From Ornithodoros turicata (Eukaryota > Arthropoda > Arachnida > Ixodida > Argasidae): DNA of 64,000 bases. How positions within the stretch are numbered: the first letter of the stretch is position 1; each line of letters opens with the position of its first letter. The stretch covers positions 3,382,447 through 3,446,446 of the forward strand of contig NW_026999318.1 of NCBI RefSeq assembly GCF_037126465.1, in the 5' to 3' direction. Both the position numbers and the translations under genes were made by a program. The notes below the pieces were generated by a model. It searched no databases. It was not told the origin of the DNA and saw only the letters and a program-made list of their open reading frames with translations. Of this stretch, positions 12,393 to 22,521 are shown one piece after another.

Positions 12393-13330
12393 TTACAATG
12401 AGGATCGAAGTCCTGTGGCGTCCAAAAAGGCGAAGAGAGTCTTGAGGGCAGAGCGTTGGTGAGCTGCATGCGGCCAGGGGCCAAGCAATTTTGTGAGGGA
12501 GAGGGGACGGGAGTCTCGCTCGTTGAGTGAGGCGGAGAGTACGGAGCGGGAAGGGTGGTAGTGTGGGCAATGGAGAAGAATGTGCTCGAGATCTTCAACA
12601 GCACCGCAGTGACTGCAGTGGGCAGAGCTAACTTGTCTCAAGCGGTAGCGCCACTGTGCTGTGAAGGCCACGTCGAGGCGCATTCGATGAACTAATGCGG
12701 CGGCTTGACGAGAGATATGTGCTGGCATGCGGAAAGCGAGCGCTGGGTCAACTCTGCTCAGCATGGCGGGGGGTAGTATGTCAGTGGCCCGTTGGCGGGT
12801 AGCCAGAGGAGTCACAAGGCTTTGAAGTATGGACCGCCGATCGCCTCTCCGCAGTGCAATCCGCGTCCGTGTCCGAGACGAGAGAGCTGCTTCGGCGGCG
12901 CTGTCCGCCAGTTCATTGCCTTCGACGCCGCAATGGGCGGGAACCCATTGGAGAGCGAGCCTATGTCCTGCTTCGTAATCAAGTTTGTAAGCGCTTAACA
13001 CATCCATAACCAACGGTGCGGAGGAGCCTCGTACGCCAGAATTTTCAATTGCTTGCAGCGCAGATGCTAAGTCAGTAAAGACCTCCCAATTCCGGGGGGC
13101 GGGGGAGGAACGATGTGCTGCAAAAAGAAAAGTATGGCGTAGAGTTCCGCAGCTGTGGATGATGTACAATGCCAAAGGCGACGACCTTGAACTACGCCTT
13201 CGTCAGGCATGACAAATGCTGACGCGGACTTTCCATTTCGAGATGCGCCATCGGTGTAAGCGGCGGTAGAGGTGGAAAACTTCGCGTCTACGAGGGCATA
13301 AAAATGGGCTCGAAGGACTTGAGGGGGAAC
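12393..13330 (-). pseudogene. LINE ORF2 RNase H and C-terminal zinc-knuckle part
   Basis: RNase H would remove the RNA strand during target-primed reverse transcription. Upstream of the 260-codon open stretch (12393-13175), the frame carries AAYTDGASRNGK, the first catalytic Asp of RNase H. The open stretch then shows STAAELYAI-type context for the Glu, FTDLASALQAI for the second Asp and LQWVPAHCGVEGNELAD, the His/Asp end of the fold. Near the C-terminus a C-x2-C-x7-H-x4-C knuckle follows (CSHCGAVEDLEHILLHC). The family is I-type LINE ORF2. The frame differs from that of the RT upstream, so the ORF is broken. Confidence 0.8.
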
Positions 13331-13345
13331 CTGAGCTCTGCGGAC

Positions 13346-14577
13346 CTAGAGGCCAGGAAGACGTGCGAAGGTGGTTGGCACAGGCATAGACCAGGGGGCG
13401 TTCGGCGGTGTGACAGTCCTAGGTGTGAAACCGGTGAGAGCGTGGCGTGTCCTCTGCGCCACGCGATGGAAATCACTTTGAGGACGGTGTAGAATTTTCC
13501 TAAAGAGTGGGTGACGGGGAACGTGAGCACGCAAACGTTGGAAGTGTCGAGCCGTTTCCCGCTCACAGAGGATCTCCACCTGGAGTCCTCCAGCTTCAGC
13601 TAGGACTTGCCGTGTTTCAGCCATTCTTGGAACGCCAAGGCAGCGACGAAGGCTTAGGGCGAACAGGGTCCGAAGGGTATTTAACGATGTTGCAGAATCC
13701 CCATGCAAGACTGGAAGGCTGTAAAGCACAGTCGCCCTCACCAAAGCCGCGGGAACGGCTAAGAGGGAGGGTTGATCACAGCCCCAGCCGAAGCCCGAAA
13801 GATGTTGAATGGCAGGAAGCCGTCGCTGCACTTTGGTTTCAAGGTGCTTGATGTGGCGAGCCCAGCGCAGGTGGGAGTCCAGGACCACACCAAGGAAGCG
13901 ATGGGAACGCACAGGCTCGAGCTTCCATGGACCACCCCAGAGAGGGAAATTACTCATAGCCTTGTGGGTGAAAGGGAGCTCGACGCACTTTTCGGGGGAA
14001 AGGTCCATTCCAAGTCGCGTAAGGTACAGATGAACGTTGTTTAAGGCTTCTTGTAAACGGCGCTGAAGGGCTGGTCGTGACTTACCTACTGTCCAAAGGG
14101 TAACGTCATCGGCATACACGGAGAATGGTACCTTGCGTGGAACTATCGATTTTAGCCCTGCCATTACCACATTAAAAAGTATAGGACTGATAATGCTTCC
14201 TTCCATTGATGAACAGGGTGCTTGGGGCGTTGGCCGTGGGATGTGCGGACAGCGAAAGTTTGGTCCGTAAGGAAATCGTGAAGCCAGCTGAAAAGTAGAC
14301 CAGAGACTCTAAAAGACCGCAACCCGTGGAGCACACAGATGTGCGAGACGGTATCATAGGCGCGCTTAATGTCCAGAAAGACCGATACAACGATCCGCCG
14401 ATGAGCACGAGCATGTTGGACTGTAGAGACCAGATCGAGAACTGGATCCACAGAGCTTCGGTGGCGGCGAAATCCAGCCATTTCCTGAGGGAACGCACCT
14501 TGTTTTTCGAGCCAACAGTCGCGGCGATGCAAAACCATTCTCTCCATCAGTTTTCCGATACAGCTTGTTAGGCTCAC
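13346..14577 (-). pseudogene. LINE ORF2 reverse transcriptase (broken)
   Basis: The reverse transcriptase would copy the LINE RNA at a nicked genomic target. The amino-terminal part (14164-14577) reads through motifs such as FLDIKRAYDTVSH, the RT domain A with catalytic Asp. Around 14205 the frame shifts to a second open stretch (13346-14206) with SPILFNVVMAG (domain B) and FSVYADDVTLW, the YADD catalytic box of domain C. It then continues with FLGVVLDSHLRW (domain E) and the thumb region. The endonuclease that normally precedes RT is missing because of 5' truncation. Strand, motif order and the following RNase H agree; the frameshift means no active product. Confidence 0.85.
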
Positions 14578-14595
14578 GGGACGGAAGTCATCCCC

Positions 14596-15249
14596 ATATC
14601 ATCGTCATCATGTATTTCTCGCTCTCTCTCACGGGGCGAAAGTAGAATAGGGCATTTGGGTGAGACTAAAGCAATGTACGGGTCAATTTCAGGTATGTTA
14701 GTACGGGCAGTGTGATATTGCTAAGAACATGCCCATGCTGAGTTCATCATACTGCGGAAGCGGCCATTCACTTGGCAAGGCAAAACAACGGGATCAGGCA
14801 GTGAGACAACCGTAGCAAAGATAGAAAAAGAGGAGCTGGAACACAGCCGTTAGAATTTGGTAAATGCATATATTGTTTATGGTAACATCTGGGTCGAGCT
14901 GAACCGCGTCACATCGTACGCCTGTCTCTTGGATAGCTGCAAGTGAAAGTTGGCACCACTGTGGTAACCTGAAAAAGGCAAAATGCACAAAAACTTGGCA
15001 ATGTCCTCACGGGCAGAAATGAAATATCAAAGTGAGATACACAGCAGAAGATAGTTCCAAACCTAGAAAACACTGTCCATGCTCACCCTTTTACACCTGT
15101 GCTTTACCTCAGACTATAAAAAAAAAATCATCGGGGGAAAGTCGTAATACAGGTGCTTCTCAGTCTTGCCCCCTAGAGCAATGGCACTAAGGCCGCTGAT
15201 GCCTAAGACCATACAAGGGGGGGGGGGGGGGGGGCAAAGACCGCAGCTT
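14596..15249. other. No recognisable gene; contains an 18 bp poly-G run
   Basis: Anonymous sequence upstream of the truncated LINE. An uninterrupted G run occupies 15217-15234, a potential G-quadruplex and a place where assembly length is unreliable. Confidence 0.45.
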
Positions 15250-15257
15250 GGATTGCC

Positions 15258-16063
15258 GGTGCATGTCTAGTTTAGCGGCGCCACTCGATTTCGAACTTCT
15301 AATCTACATACCTGGATAGAATTTTGCATGGTGCATCCTAATCCAAAATAATCAAGCGGCGGTCGGTTCTACAAATTCCTCCAGAGATCAGTTTCCCCTG
15401 GAAAATTTCGGCAGCGGCGACCATGTCATCTCCATGCGCCCATTGTTTACCAATGACAGCTTACGCACACCTTGCACTCTTCCCAGCATGCCTTTCGCCT
15501 GTTCGTTGCTAAGACGCACAGCAACTCCGCTATCGGACGACAGTCGGCCTCCTCCTCACGCAATTGCTCCGCGCCAAAATTAGCACTGTCTTCTGTCAGC
15601 ACAGTCTCGAACAACTGCGGGGGGGGCTACCGCCCCCCCCGGACCCCCCCCCCCCCCCCCCCGCGTGTAATATGTACTGACCTGGCCTAACCCAACCTCA
15701 CTATACTTCGTTTAGTGCGGGAAACCAAGCTCTATGGCTGATGCGTAGGAGTACCACAAATGATACCCGTCGAGATCTAGTGCCTTCATTGTGCATTCTT
15801 GGCAACGAGCGAGAGGGAACAGGCGAAATGCATGCTGGGAAGAGTGCGAGGTGTGCGTAAGCTGTCATACGTAAACAATGGGCGCATGGAGATGACATGG
15901 TCGCCGCTGCCGAAATTTTCCCGGGGAAACTGATCTCTGGAGGAAATCGTGGAACCGACCGCCGCTTGATTATTTTGGATTAGGATGCACCATGCAAAAT
16001 TCTATCCAGGTATGTAGATTAGAAGTTCGAAATCGAGTGGCGCCGCTAAACTAGACATGCACC
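15258..16063. mobile_element. 806 bp fold-back element with 8 bp target duplication
   Basis: The element begins GGTGCATGTCTAGTTTAG and ends with the exact complement. Arms of about 260 bp (15258-15517 and 15797-16063) match nearly base for base, with a few indels such as a 9 bp difference near CGCCTGTTC. The 8-mer GGATTGCC lies immediately outside both ends (15250-15257 and 16064-16071) and is a perfect target duplication. The central 280 bp holds a G run and two long C runs (15620-15662). No transposase is encoded. The 8 bp duplication suggests hAT-, P- or related chemistry, but the termini match none I can name. Confidence 0.85.
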
Positions 16064-16071
16064 GGATTGCC

Positions 16072-16823
16072 TACGGGGAAGAACAAATAAATAAGCGCAA
16101 ACGCATCAGCGCAAGCGCACTGCACCAGTACAAAGTTACAACCACGTGGTTACAACTTACCGCTTCTCTCTCGCCAGCCGCCGACACAGCTTGCGGACCG
16201 ATTTCCGACCGCAATTCCGCGGTTTCCGAGGATTCTTGCACGGCAGTGTCATTGCCATGCGTTTCCAGTTTGTGCGAAGCGGGAGCAGCAACAATACTAT
16301 GAACGTGCAGCCTACCGCAATATCAACAGTCCAAATCAGAACACGACTGTCAACACCAGTCAGCACGGCGTGGATCAATGCATCCGCAGCACAGCAGGAC
16401 GTAAACAACCTGACGTACGAGCAGAAGTGACGCAAGCGCCACCTTCCGCAGAATATGGGAGTTGATCACACGGTAGTTACATGCTCCGCCACAATGTGGC
16501 CACCGGAAATCTTGAATAGTTTCGGTTTGGTCGGAAAAGTTTTGGAATGACTTCGGAACGTAATAACCTGCGCTGTGCTCTTGCAATCATGCTGAAATTT
16601 TCAGCAGTTGGTTTGCGCATAATTCTTTCTTTCTTTCTTTTATTGCTCACAAACAACGAAAAACAACATACAATAATAAACAGGACTGCGAGGGCAAGCC
16701 CTGTGATGCAGTCCAGGCAGGAACACAATTCAAGGAAACACACTGGGCGAGGAGCACTGTCATGAGTACAGTTGGAAACTAGGATGCATTAAAAAAATGC
16801 ATTAACACATCCGAGTCGATGGG
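16072..16823. other. No recognisable gene
   Basis: Contains a short (TTCT)n microsatellite near 16625-16640. Overlapping ORFs on both strands at 16.05-16.76 kb are without motifs. Confidence 0.45.
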
Positions 16824-17210
16824 GATTTTGATTTGATTTGATTTGACTTTACTGGCGCAAGGATATCAAAGATCATGCTGCGCCGAATAATTTTGTTGAG
16901 TTACTCTACATTAGGTCCAGTTCAGTCAGATATTTGCATTATCAAAGACTATGAATTTGCTATACCCATTGTCAGATCTGAGACTGTGTATGTTCTCATC
17001 ATGCTGCAGAGCCCACATCATTGTGACACTGGGTAAGGACAACCAAGCTCGCTACCGGCCGAATGGTGCCAAACGTGTGGGCAGGTCGCAGCAAAGTTAG
17101 TATGGGGTGATGTGTAATGTACATAGAAGATGATCTGTGGTTTAATAAAGTATATGGTTGTGTGTGAATATAACATTTGCAACGAAAAGCCACGGAGCTT
17201 TGATGTACCA

Positions 17211-17365
17211 CCAGGCGAGGGAGTCACCAATATTCCTCTGTTTCATTATGAAACTTCGGAGGTACATCTGGCGAGGGGCTCACCGAACCCTCTACCCAGA
17301 GGGATTCCGAGGGTGCCCCCGGCGAGGGAGTCACCTATACTCCTCTGTCCTTCTGGACTTCGGGG
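17211..17365 (-). repeat. Degenerate tandem repeat in the LINE 3' UTR
   Basis: Three head-to-tail units of about 50-60 bp, each starting with GGCGAGGG(A/G)(G/C)TCACC and followed by a CTCT-containing block and a (T/G)CGGGG or TCGGAGG block. Units begin near 17215, 17270 and 17320. The repeat lies between the LINE stop codon and its 3' tail. Confidence 0.55.
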
Positions 17366-17429
17366 CACGAGTCGATGGGGAGAGTGAGGGAAGACAAAGA
17401 CAGGAAAAATGGCAATGACATGTTGCGAT

Positions 17430-18089
17430 CTATTGAGATGAGCGGAAGTAGTATTGAATACTGCGCTTAAAAGCGGTGGAGTTGGTAATTGTGCGCAAGT
17501 TTCGGGGCAGATTATTCCAGGTCTGGCTGCCAAAACATGCTAATGATAGTGAGCCATAATTAGTTTGAGGCGTGGGAAAATGCAGTGTATTGGTGTCGTG
17601 CCTAAGCGGGTAAGGCCGAGGAATCTGGTGCCTACTAGCAGGTGTGTGAAAGAGATCGTGCATGATCAGAGACACTTTGTACTTCAAAAGGTCGAAACTA
17701 TTAAGGACACCAAGAAGTGGAAAAGCAAACCTTACGGATTCTCGAGGACGTAAATTGAGTATAATACGGAGCGCCCTTTTCTGAGCCACCAGCAAAGGCT
17801 GTAAGTTGCTGCAATACGTAAGACCGTATACCTCCAGGCCGTAGGAAAGGTGTGAATGGAACAGCGCGTAATAAACAATGAGCAAAGTGTTGATAGGGAC
17901 AAAGGACCTGAGCTTAGCTAGAGCATACAGACCTGACGTGATTTTATTTTGAACGTGACTAATGTGCGCCTGCCAGTTTAGGTGTTCGTTGAGTATAACA
18001 CGCATTGCCCATCCACTGCCACTTTTAGGCTTGTGTGGTGACATTAGAACACATCGAAACACGAGGCCAAAGAAATGCATTTTTTTCAT
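17430..18089 (-). pseudogene. CR1/L2-like reverse transcriptase, C-terminal part
   Basis: Open for 219 codons. ILNEHLNWQAHISHV is RT domain E/thumb, normally preceded by YLGV. LYALAKLRSFVP, YALFHSHLSYGLEVYG and LLVAQKRALRIIL are the standard thumb blocks of CR1/L2 and Jockey-group enzymes. The C-terminal FGSQTWNNLPRNLR is the block often seen close to the end of CR1/L2 ORF2. The catalytic YADD part is absent through 5' truncation, so the protein would be inactive. Confidence 0.8.
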
Positions 18090-18186
18090 GTTTTACTGAA
18101 GGCGCTTCCTGATTATCGGCGTCATATACCAAAGAGCGAGACGGTCCACCCTCCACGTATCATAGAACAACACACTGCAACAAATT

Positions 18187-18900
18187 GTGCTACAACCCTG
18201 TGGATCTTCAAGATCCACAGATCGCCAACAATTGCTCCAAAGATCTCCTCGAGCCAATGGAAATTCTGCAGTAAATCTCACTGTCACATTCAATGGCAGC
18301 GTTCCTAACATTAGCCGGATACTCAACCGCCACTACACAATTCTTTCACAATCTGATCGGATGAAGGAAATATTCTCACAGCCACCGCGCGTAAGTTATC
18401 GCCGGGCGTGGAACATCCAAGACAGACTAGTAAATGCCAAAATTAACAAACTTCCAGAAAATAACATTGGTTGCCACCCTTGTAATGCAACTAGATGCCA
18501 AATTTGTAAATCAATGCAATCCGCTAACTCTGCAGATAGTACCAATTCTAATTATCGGGTCAACATTAATGGCGACTTTAACTGTAATTCTTCCAATGCT
18601 GTCTATCTTCTTCAATGTAATGAATGCAACGCCCAATATATCAGACAGACAGCTACTTCATTTAGAACGCGATTCAATAACCACAAATCTGACGTCGCGA
18701 AGAAACCTAATCTGCCAGTGTCGCGCCATTTCAGTAAACCAAGACACTCAATCACCAATATATCTATTTTCATCCTGCAGTCAGGCTTTCTTTCCCAGCG
18801 GCTCAGGGAACAGCGCGAGTCTTATCTCATTCATAAATTCCAGTGTCAGATAAACGAAGATCCAGGAATCCTTTCTACTATTCGCAACCTGCATTCCTAA
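18187..18900 (+). pseudogene. Penelope-like GIY-YIG endonuclease region
   Basis: The 237-codon frame holds the two signatures that follow RT in PLE proteins. The first is a CCHH-type linker, GCHPCNATRCQICKSM. The second is a GIY-YIG nuclease domain with AVYLLQCNECNAQYIRQT, then FRTRFNNHKSD and PVSRHF, and finally REQRESYLIHKFQ. In active enzymes the YIG box has Gly; here it is Arg (QYIRQT), so cleavage activity is doubtful. The RT itself is missing or out of frame upstream (18093-18187). The nuclease would nick the target for reverse transcription. Confidence 0.8.
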
Positions 18901-19105
18901 TCCAACACAATACATACACTCTTGTCTACATGTCTCTTTTTCAGGCTCACGGGTATTTCCTCAAGGTCCTGCTGCACAGACCCGGTCATTCCCCTTTCAC
19001 TTAGTCACAAACCTATGTTAGTCATGACAAAAGCGCATGCGCTGCTCTCTTTCCCTTGTACATAACCCTCTCCCATATATAAAGCTTGTTCTTGTCACCA
19101 AACCC

Positions 19106-19145
19106 CAGTCCCGTCGAAGGCAGCGCTGACTGCCGAAACGTCGAC
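19106..19145 (+). ncRNA. Degenerate hammerhead-ribozyme motif of the PLE tail
   Basis: CCGTCGA takes the place of the hammerhead box CUGANGA and has two core substitutions (U4 to C and A6 to U). A 5 bp stem II follows (GGCAG...CTGCC), then GAAACGTC. That box is exactly the GAA plus palindromic ACGU stem III plus cleavage-site C of minimal PLE hammerheads. The core mutations predict loss of self-cleavage. Confidence 0.55.
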
Positions 19146-19337
19146 CCCTATCCCTATATGTGTTAATAAACTCCCCTTTGTGTTTTCCTGTAAGCTCTTT
19201 GTCGTCTTCTGATTTTTCCTGCTTATTTCATTCTCGTGGTCAACCGCCCTCCTAAGCTTCTAATCTATATATATATATACATATATAGGGTGAGGTAAAA
19301 AAGGATTATCAAACGGCCACGAAGTTTTACAGAAGTT

Positions 19338-19717
19338 CAAAAAAAGACGCGGAAACAGATTTTAGGGAAGTTACAAACACTGGTTTATTAGATAGGGAGA
19401 CGTTAAAAAGTACTTAAATAGGTTTGGTACATGACGTCATAATCGGTACGGGCACGCCACAGGCGTTTGTCAATGAGTCAGATTCGGGTCAGATCTGACT
19501 CATTGACAAACGCCTGTGGCGTGCCCGTACCGATTATGACGTCATGTACCAAACCTATTTAAGTAATGTGTAACCAGCTATGCATCTTTTGTCCTGACGA
19601 AGACAGTGCCACTGTCGAAACGTCGACTCCTTGCCCATTTTACTTTTTAACGTCTCCCTATGTAATAAGCTAGTGTTTATAACTTCCCTAAAATATGTTT
19701 CCGCGTCTTTTTTTATA
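19338..19717. mobile_element. PLE-type inverted-repeat tail, ribozyme on one arm only
   Basis: Two arms mirror each other around about 19485. The left arm begins AAAAAAAGACGCGGAAACA at 19338 and the right arm ends TGTTTCCGCGTCTTTTTTT near 19716. The arms share TTAACGTCTCCCTA and GTACCAAACCTATTTAAGTA blocks. The right arm has about 80 bp extra (after 19566 to about 19642) containing the hammerhead motif. In the left arm this interval is cleanly missing, and the join carries a 2 bp overlap. The structure lies between two (AT)n microsatellites (about 19264-19287 and 19718-19754). Confidence 0.7.
19581..19637 (+). ncRNA. PLE-type minimal hammerhead ribozyme motif
   Basis: CTGACGA (19594-19600) is an intact core box. 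After one extra A comes stem II, GACAGT paired with ACTGTC (6 bp, 3 nt loop), then GAAA (19617-19620) and CGTC. The predicted cut follows C19624. A15.1 and U16.1 frame a palindromic ACGU stem III, so activity may need a dimer. Stem I can form from GTC before the core and GAC after the cut, plus an outer GCA/TGC pairing. The extra A after the core is tolerated in at least one natural viroid hammerhead (established knowledge). Confidence 0.65.
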
Positions 19718-19719
19718 TA

Positions 19720-19755
<36 letters not shown>

Positions 19756-21090
19756 GGGTGTCTCAGATAAATCCCCGGGCTGAATAATTCGGGAACGGCG
19801 CCATCTATCGGGAAACTTTCTTTTTTGTTACCATCTCTAAGATATCGTCCCCCAGCCATGCAGTGTGAAATGTGCGCTCCTTCATTAATTAGCTAAAAAT
19901 AAAAAACAATTACCCGGAAATGACAGCTTTCAAAGTACGCGTCCGACGGTACCGCGACATCTACTACACTATTGGGGATCTTGAGTACATACCCCTCAGA
20001 GAAAAAAAAATCATCGGGTCTAGTCATTTTCGCGAGTAATTAATTCGTTTCGGTTTACATATTTTCCTCGCGTAGGACCGCAAACACAAGTTCTTTCACA
20101 TTGCTATCCGCCTCGGAATTACGTGTTCTTCTGCATGTTTGGCAGCAGGGAGTGCTGATCGAAAACTAATAGCCTCAGAACCCGCTTCGCCAACCTTCCT
20201 TCCTGTTCATCTGATTGATGTACAGTCCGCTCTATGGGGCCGTCATGTAGTCAAGATAACGTGCTTTTATCGCCAAAACAAAGAATGTACGCACGAAACA
20301 AACAAGCAAAACAAAGGAATGAAGCGGGGATTCTGTTGTTGTCCTGAGCTTTCGTACCATGAAATAACAAGCCTTCTGACCAATTGACCTTCTATTCACT
20401 TTCAATCTCGAAGCAGGAGAAATTATGCGTATCATGCCATTTCCCCACTTGGTTTCGCTTCTGTAATGCCATATTCTCTGAATGTCCATAGGCGACCGTT
20501 GGATGTATCGACGGTGGTGTGACAGTGCAGAGAGCGATGTGCTCCTTATGCACCGCCACGATGTATTCCTGTGCTTGCAACCGCAATGAAGATTCGTTCT
20601 TTACTTATAATGAAGGCAACCTCTTAAGTTCAAACTACAAAATTAGGAAAACACAAATTTGATTTATTGCGGCACAGGAATCACAGGACGTGTTCAAAAT
20701 GTCTTCCTTCCGCGGCAAAGCACATACGGAGCCGCTTTTCACTAGGTCGGGCAAAAGCATTTCGTAGGTCGGACAAAGGCATTTCGTCGAGGTAGTCTTG
20801 GACAACGTTCCCGAGCACTTCACCGATGTACCTATGTGAAGTTAGGTGCCCGTCAAAAATGTATGGGCCAATGACGCTGTCACCATGAATGCCACACCAG
20901 ACATTAAATGACCACTGCCACTGGTGCTTACCATGCAGCATCCAGTACGGGTTAGTAGGATCCCAGTAGTGTCGATTCTGGGCGTTGACATTTGCGTCGC
21001 GCCCAGATCGCGATTGTGCCGTAGTCTTCTGCCCGTTCCGCGCAGATGGCTCTCTCGTGTGGGGCTTGACGAAATTGCCGTAGATACACC
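19756..21090 (-). mobile_element. IS630/Tc1/mariner-type transposon, copy 1 (internally deleted)
   Basis: A minus-strand copy of the same family as 28684-30380. The last 1 kb, including the 3' region 20060-20640, matches that copy closely in opposite orientation. The 3' terminus reads GGGTGTCTCAGATAAATCC on the plus strand next to an (AT)n run, a style common to termini of this superfamily. The coding region is much shortened. The 5' end breaks at about 21090, next to a small inverted repeat. Confidence 0.7.
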
Positions 21091-21094
21091 GCAC
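20681..21094 (-). pseudogene. Transposase remnant of copy 1
   Basis: The 137-codon frame is collinear with the transposase of copy 2 but lacks two segments. The first lost segment includes the first catalytic Asp box (IWTDEARFG in copy 2). The second includes the HDGAPAH and SPDLTPLDFF boxes. The retained parts are the HTH-to-core junction, NVWCGIHGD and the C-terminal AAEGRHFEHVL. All catalytic carboxylates are gone, so this copy cannot transpose by itself but keeps its 3' sequences. Confidence 0.75.
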
Positions 21095-21109
21095 TGTACA
21101 TATTCACAC

Positions 21110-21224
21110 TTTCTGCAGGGGAATTTGGAGCCCTATTGGGATGGCGGAAGGGGCTCCGGGGGCCACTCCCCCCCTCCCCCCAGGAATCCTCAAGGGGCTC
21201 AATATTCCCCTGCAGAAAGAGCGC
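21110..21224. repeat. Short inverted repeat with G/C-rich centre
   Basis: CTTTCTGCAGGGGAAT at the left and ATTCCCCTGCAGAAAG at the right form a 16 bp inverted repeat. It encloses about 80 bp with a C-rich stretch and two further short self-complementary blocks (GGAGCCC/GGGGCTC). It is probably a small MITE. Confidence 0.55.
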
Positions 21225-21665
21225 GGGCTATGACGGTTCGATGGTAGTACTTCCCACACGTGAATTCACTTCCTTATAACATCGCACCACCACCACCACC
21301 ACCATTCACTTTGTGTATTCCGTTAACGTAAAGGCTCACCGTGCCAGAGCTCGAAAAGGGATACTAATCCGAAGAAGCGCGAAGAAAGCGATAAGAAGCG
21401 CCGCATTAACCTGTGCCGAGGACAAAAGCATCTGTCACTCTTCATTTTCTTTTCTTTATTTAGACTAGCTCGAGTTTGCGGGACGTAGGCATGAATTGAA
21501 TGTGCATGGTGGTTGTGTCTCGGCTGGGGGAGGGGGGCACCGTTTAGCAGGTACCCAATAAATTCCGTACGTTGTAGCGCCCCTGGTGAAGTCCAGTTTG
21601 TCTTGACCATGATGTGCTGATATCACTAAGGTGTGCACACAGTGAGACTGGCCTTGATCAACGCG

Positions 21666-21832
21666 GTCTGCCACCCAAGCAGCACAATGTACTGAAAGTC
21701 GAGTGCAATAGAGGTGGACGGTATGTGTCTTATCAATGTTCTCTAGTTTCATCAGTCTGCTCAAGGCCTTCCACCTACCTGTCCACCCCTATTGCACTCG
21801 ACTTTCAGTACATTTTGCTGCTTGGGCAGCAC
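21666..21832. mobile_element. MITE-like element with 50 bp inverted ends
   Basis: CCCAAGCAGCACAATGTACT onward (21674-21719) is mirrored at 21781-21829, where AGTACATTTTGCTGCTTGGG closes the repeat. The shared core is GAAAGTCGAGTGCAATAG and its complement. The spacer is 61 bp. No target duplication is clear. Confidence 0.65.
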
Positions 21833-22521
21833 CTGACTTCGTACATGGCATTGATAGGGTAGGATAAATCGCACTTTATCGCACATGTCACACTGATATG
21901 TATTCTTGTTTTCATTGGGCGCAACTTCTGTTTGGAGGCAATAAAAACCCCGGAATATTGCGCCATGTCAAATGTCAAGATATTTGATTTGATTTTTATT
22001 GGGTCATTTCTTCAAGTTAAAAGGTCACAAAAACTGAGTGGTCCCTTACCAGAAGCTAGTGATGGGCCCACTAAAGATGTTCATCAATGACATTGGCAAC
22101 AGTGACAGCAAAAAAAAAAAGAAAAATAAATGTCTAGAAAAATCACTGTAAAGTACAGCACATAGCCACAAAGTGCAGCATATAACCACAAAGTACATTC
22201 ACTGAAAAATAGAGCGACTATTGGTTGTAATCGGCATATTACGGATTTACCATATATGTACTCGATCCTCCGACAGAATGAAGTCCTGTAATGATTTTGA
22301 GAACAGCTGGGTGTTTCTTACTTCTATCGGCAACTGGTTCCAAATGCGCACTCCCAAATGCTGAAGAGTCCTGGTACCATAGACATTATTTGCACTTGAA
22401 ATGATAAGCTTTTTATCTGTTTGCATCCTAGTTGGTCTGCGCGGTTGCTGATGTTATTTCTGATTACGTTTTTCATTATTTGAGCCCATCGCTGAACCAC
22501 TAACTGCTCCAAGGTAAGAAA

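Larger units (their letters stand above)
12283..14595 (-). mobile_element. 5'-truncated I-type non-LTR retrotransposon
   Basis: A minus-strand LINE with reverse transcriptase followed by RNase H and a C-terminal zinc knuckle, the domain order of the I group. The 5' end is cut inside the RT finger domain at about 14595. The 3' end has a short UTR reading GTAGAGTATCGCCCCCGGCG and a tail AATAAAGCTGTTGTTTTTG that ends at about 12283. Frame changes near 14205 and 13340 and a lack of start context make it a dead copy. Tails of the same family recur at 1253-1320 and 63318-63402, so the family was mobile in this genome. Confidence 0.85.
16824..18090 (-). mobile_element. 5'-truncated CR1/L2-like LINE
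   Basis: A minus-strand LINE remnant. The 3' end at 16824-16850 is a (TCAAA)n tail read on the minus strand, as in CR1/L2 elements. A 3' UTR of about 600 bp follows and includes a degenerate tandem repeat. The RT thumb and C-terminal domain lie at 17430-18089. The element abuts Penelope-type sequence at about 18090, which marks its 5' truncation point. Confidence 0.8.
18093..19260 (+). mobile_element. Penelope-like element, 3' part with tail
   Basis: A plus-strand PLE remnant carrying the end of the reverse transcriptase, the GIY-YIG endonuclease and a 3' tail of about 360 bp. The tail has a TATA-like CCATATATAAAG at about 19073, then a hammerhead-like motif (19106-19145), then an AATAAA-type signal near 19165. 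This order (promoter-like site, ribozyme, terminal segment) matches the pseudo-LTR tails known for PLEs. The 5' end is truncated at the junction with the LINE at about 18090. Confidence 0.75.

Noticed and set aside
13507..14044. Plus-strand ORFs of 90-114 codons opposite the LINE RT
   Set aside because: These are antisense shadows of the minus-strand reverse transcriptase, in G/C-rich coding sequence with few stops.
15620..15662. Long C and G runs as a functional element
   Set aside because: Homopolymers lie in the loop of a fold-back element and are prone to sequencing and assembly error; no function can be supported.
18434..18853. 139-codon plus-strand ORF overlapping the PLE nuclease
   Set aside because: It is a shadow in another frame of the GIY-YIG coding region.
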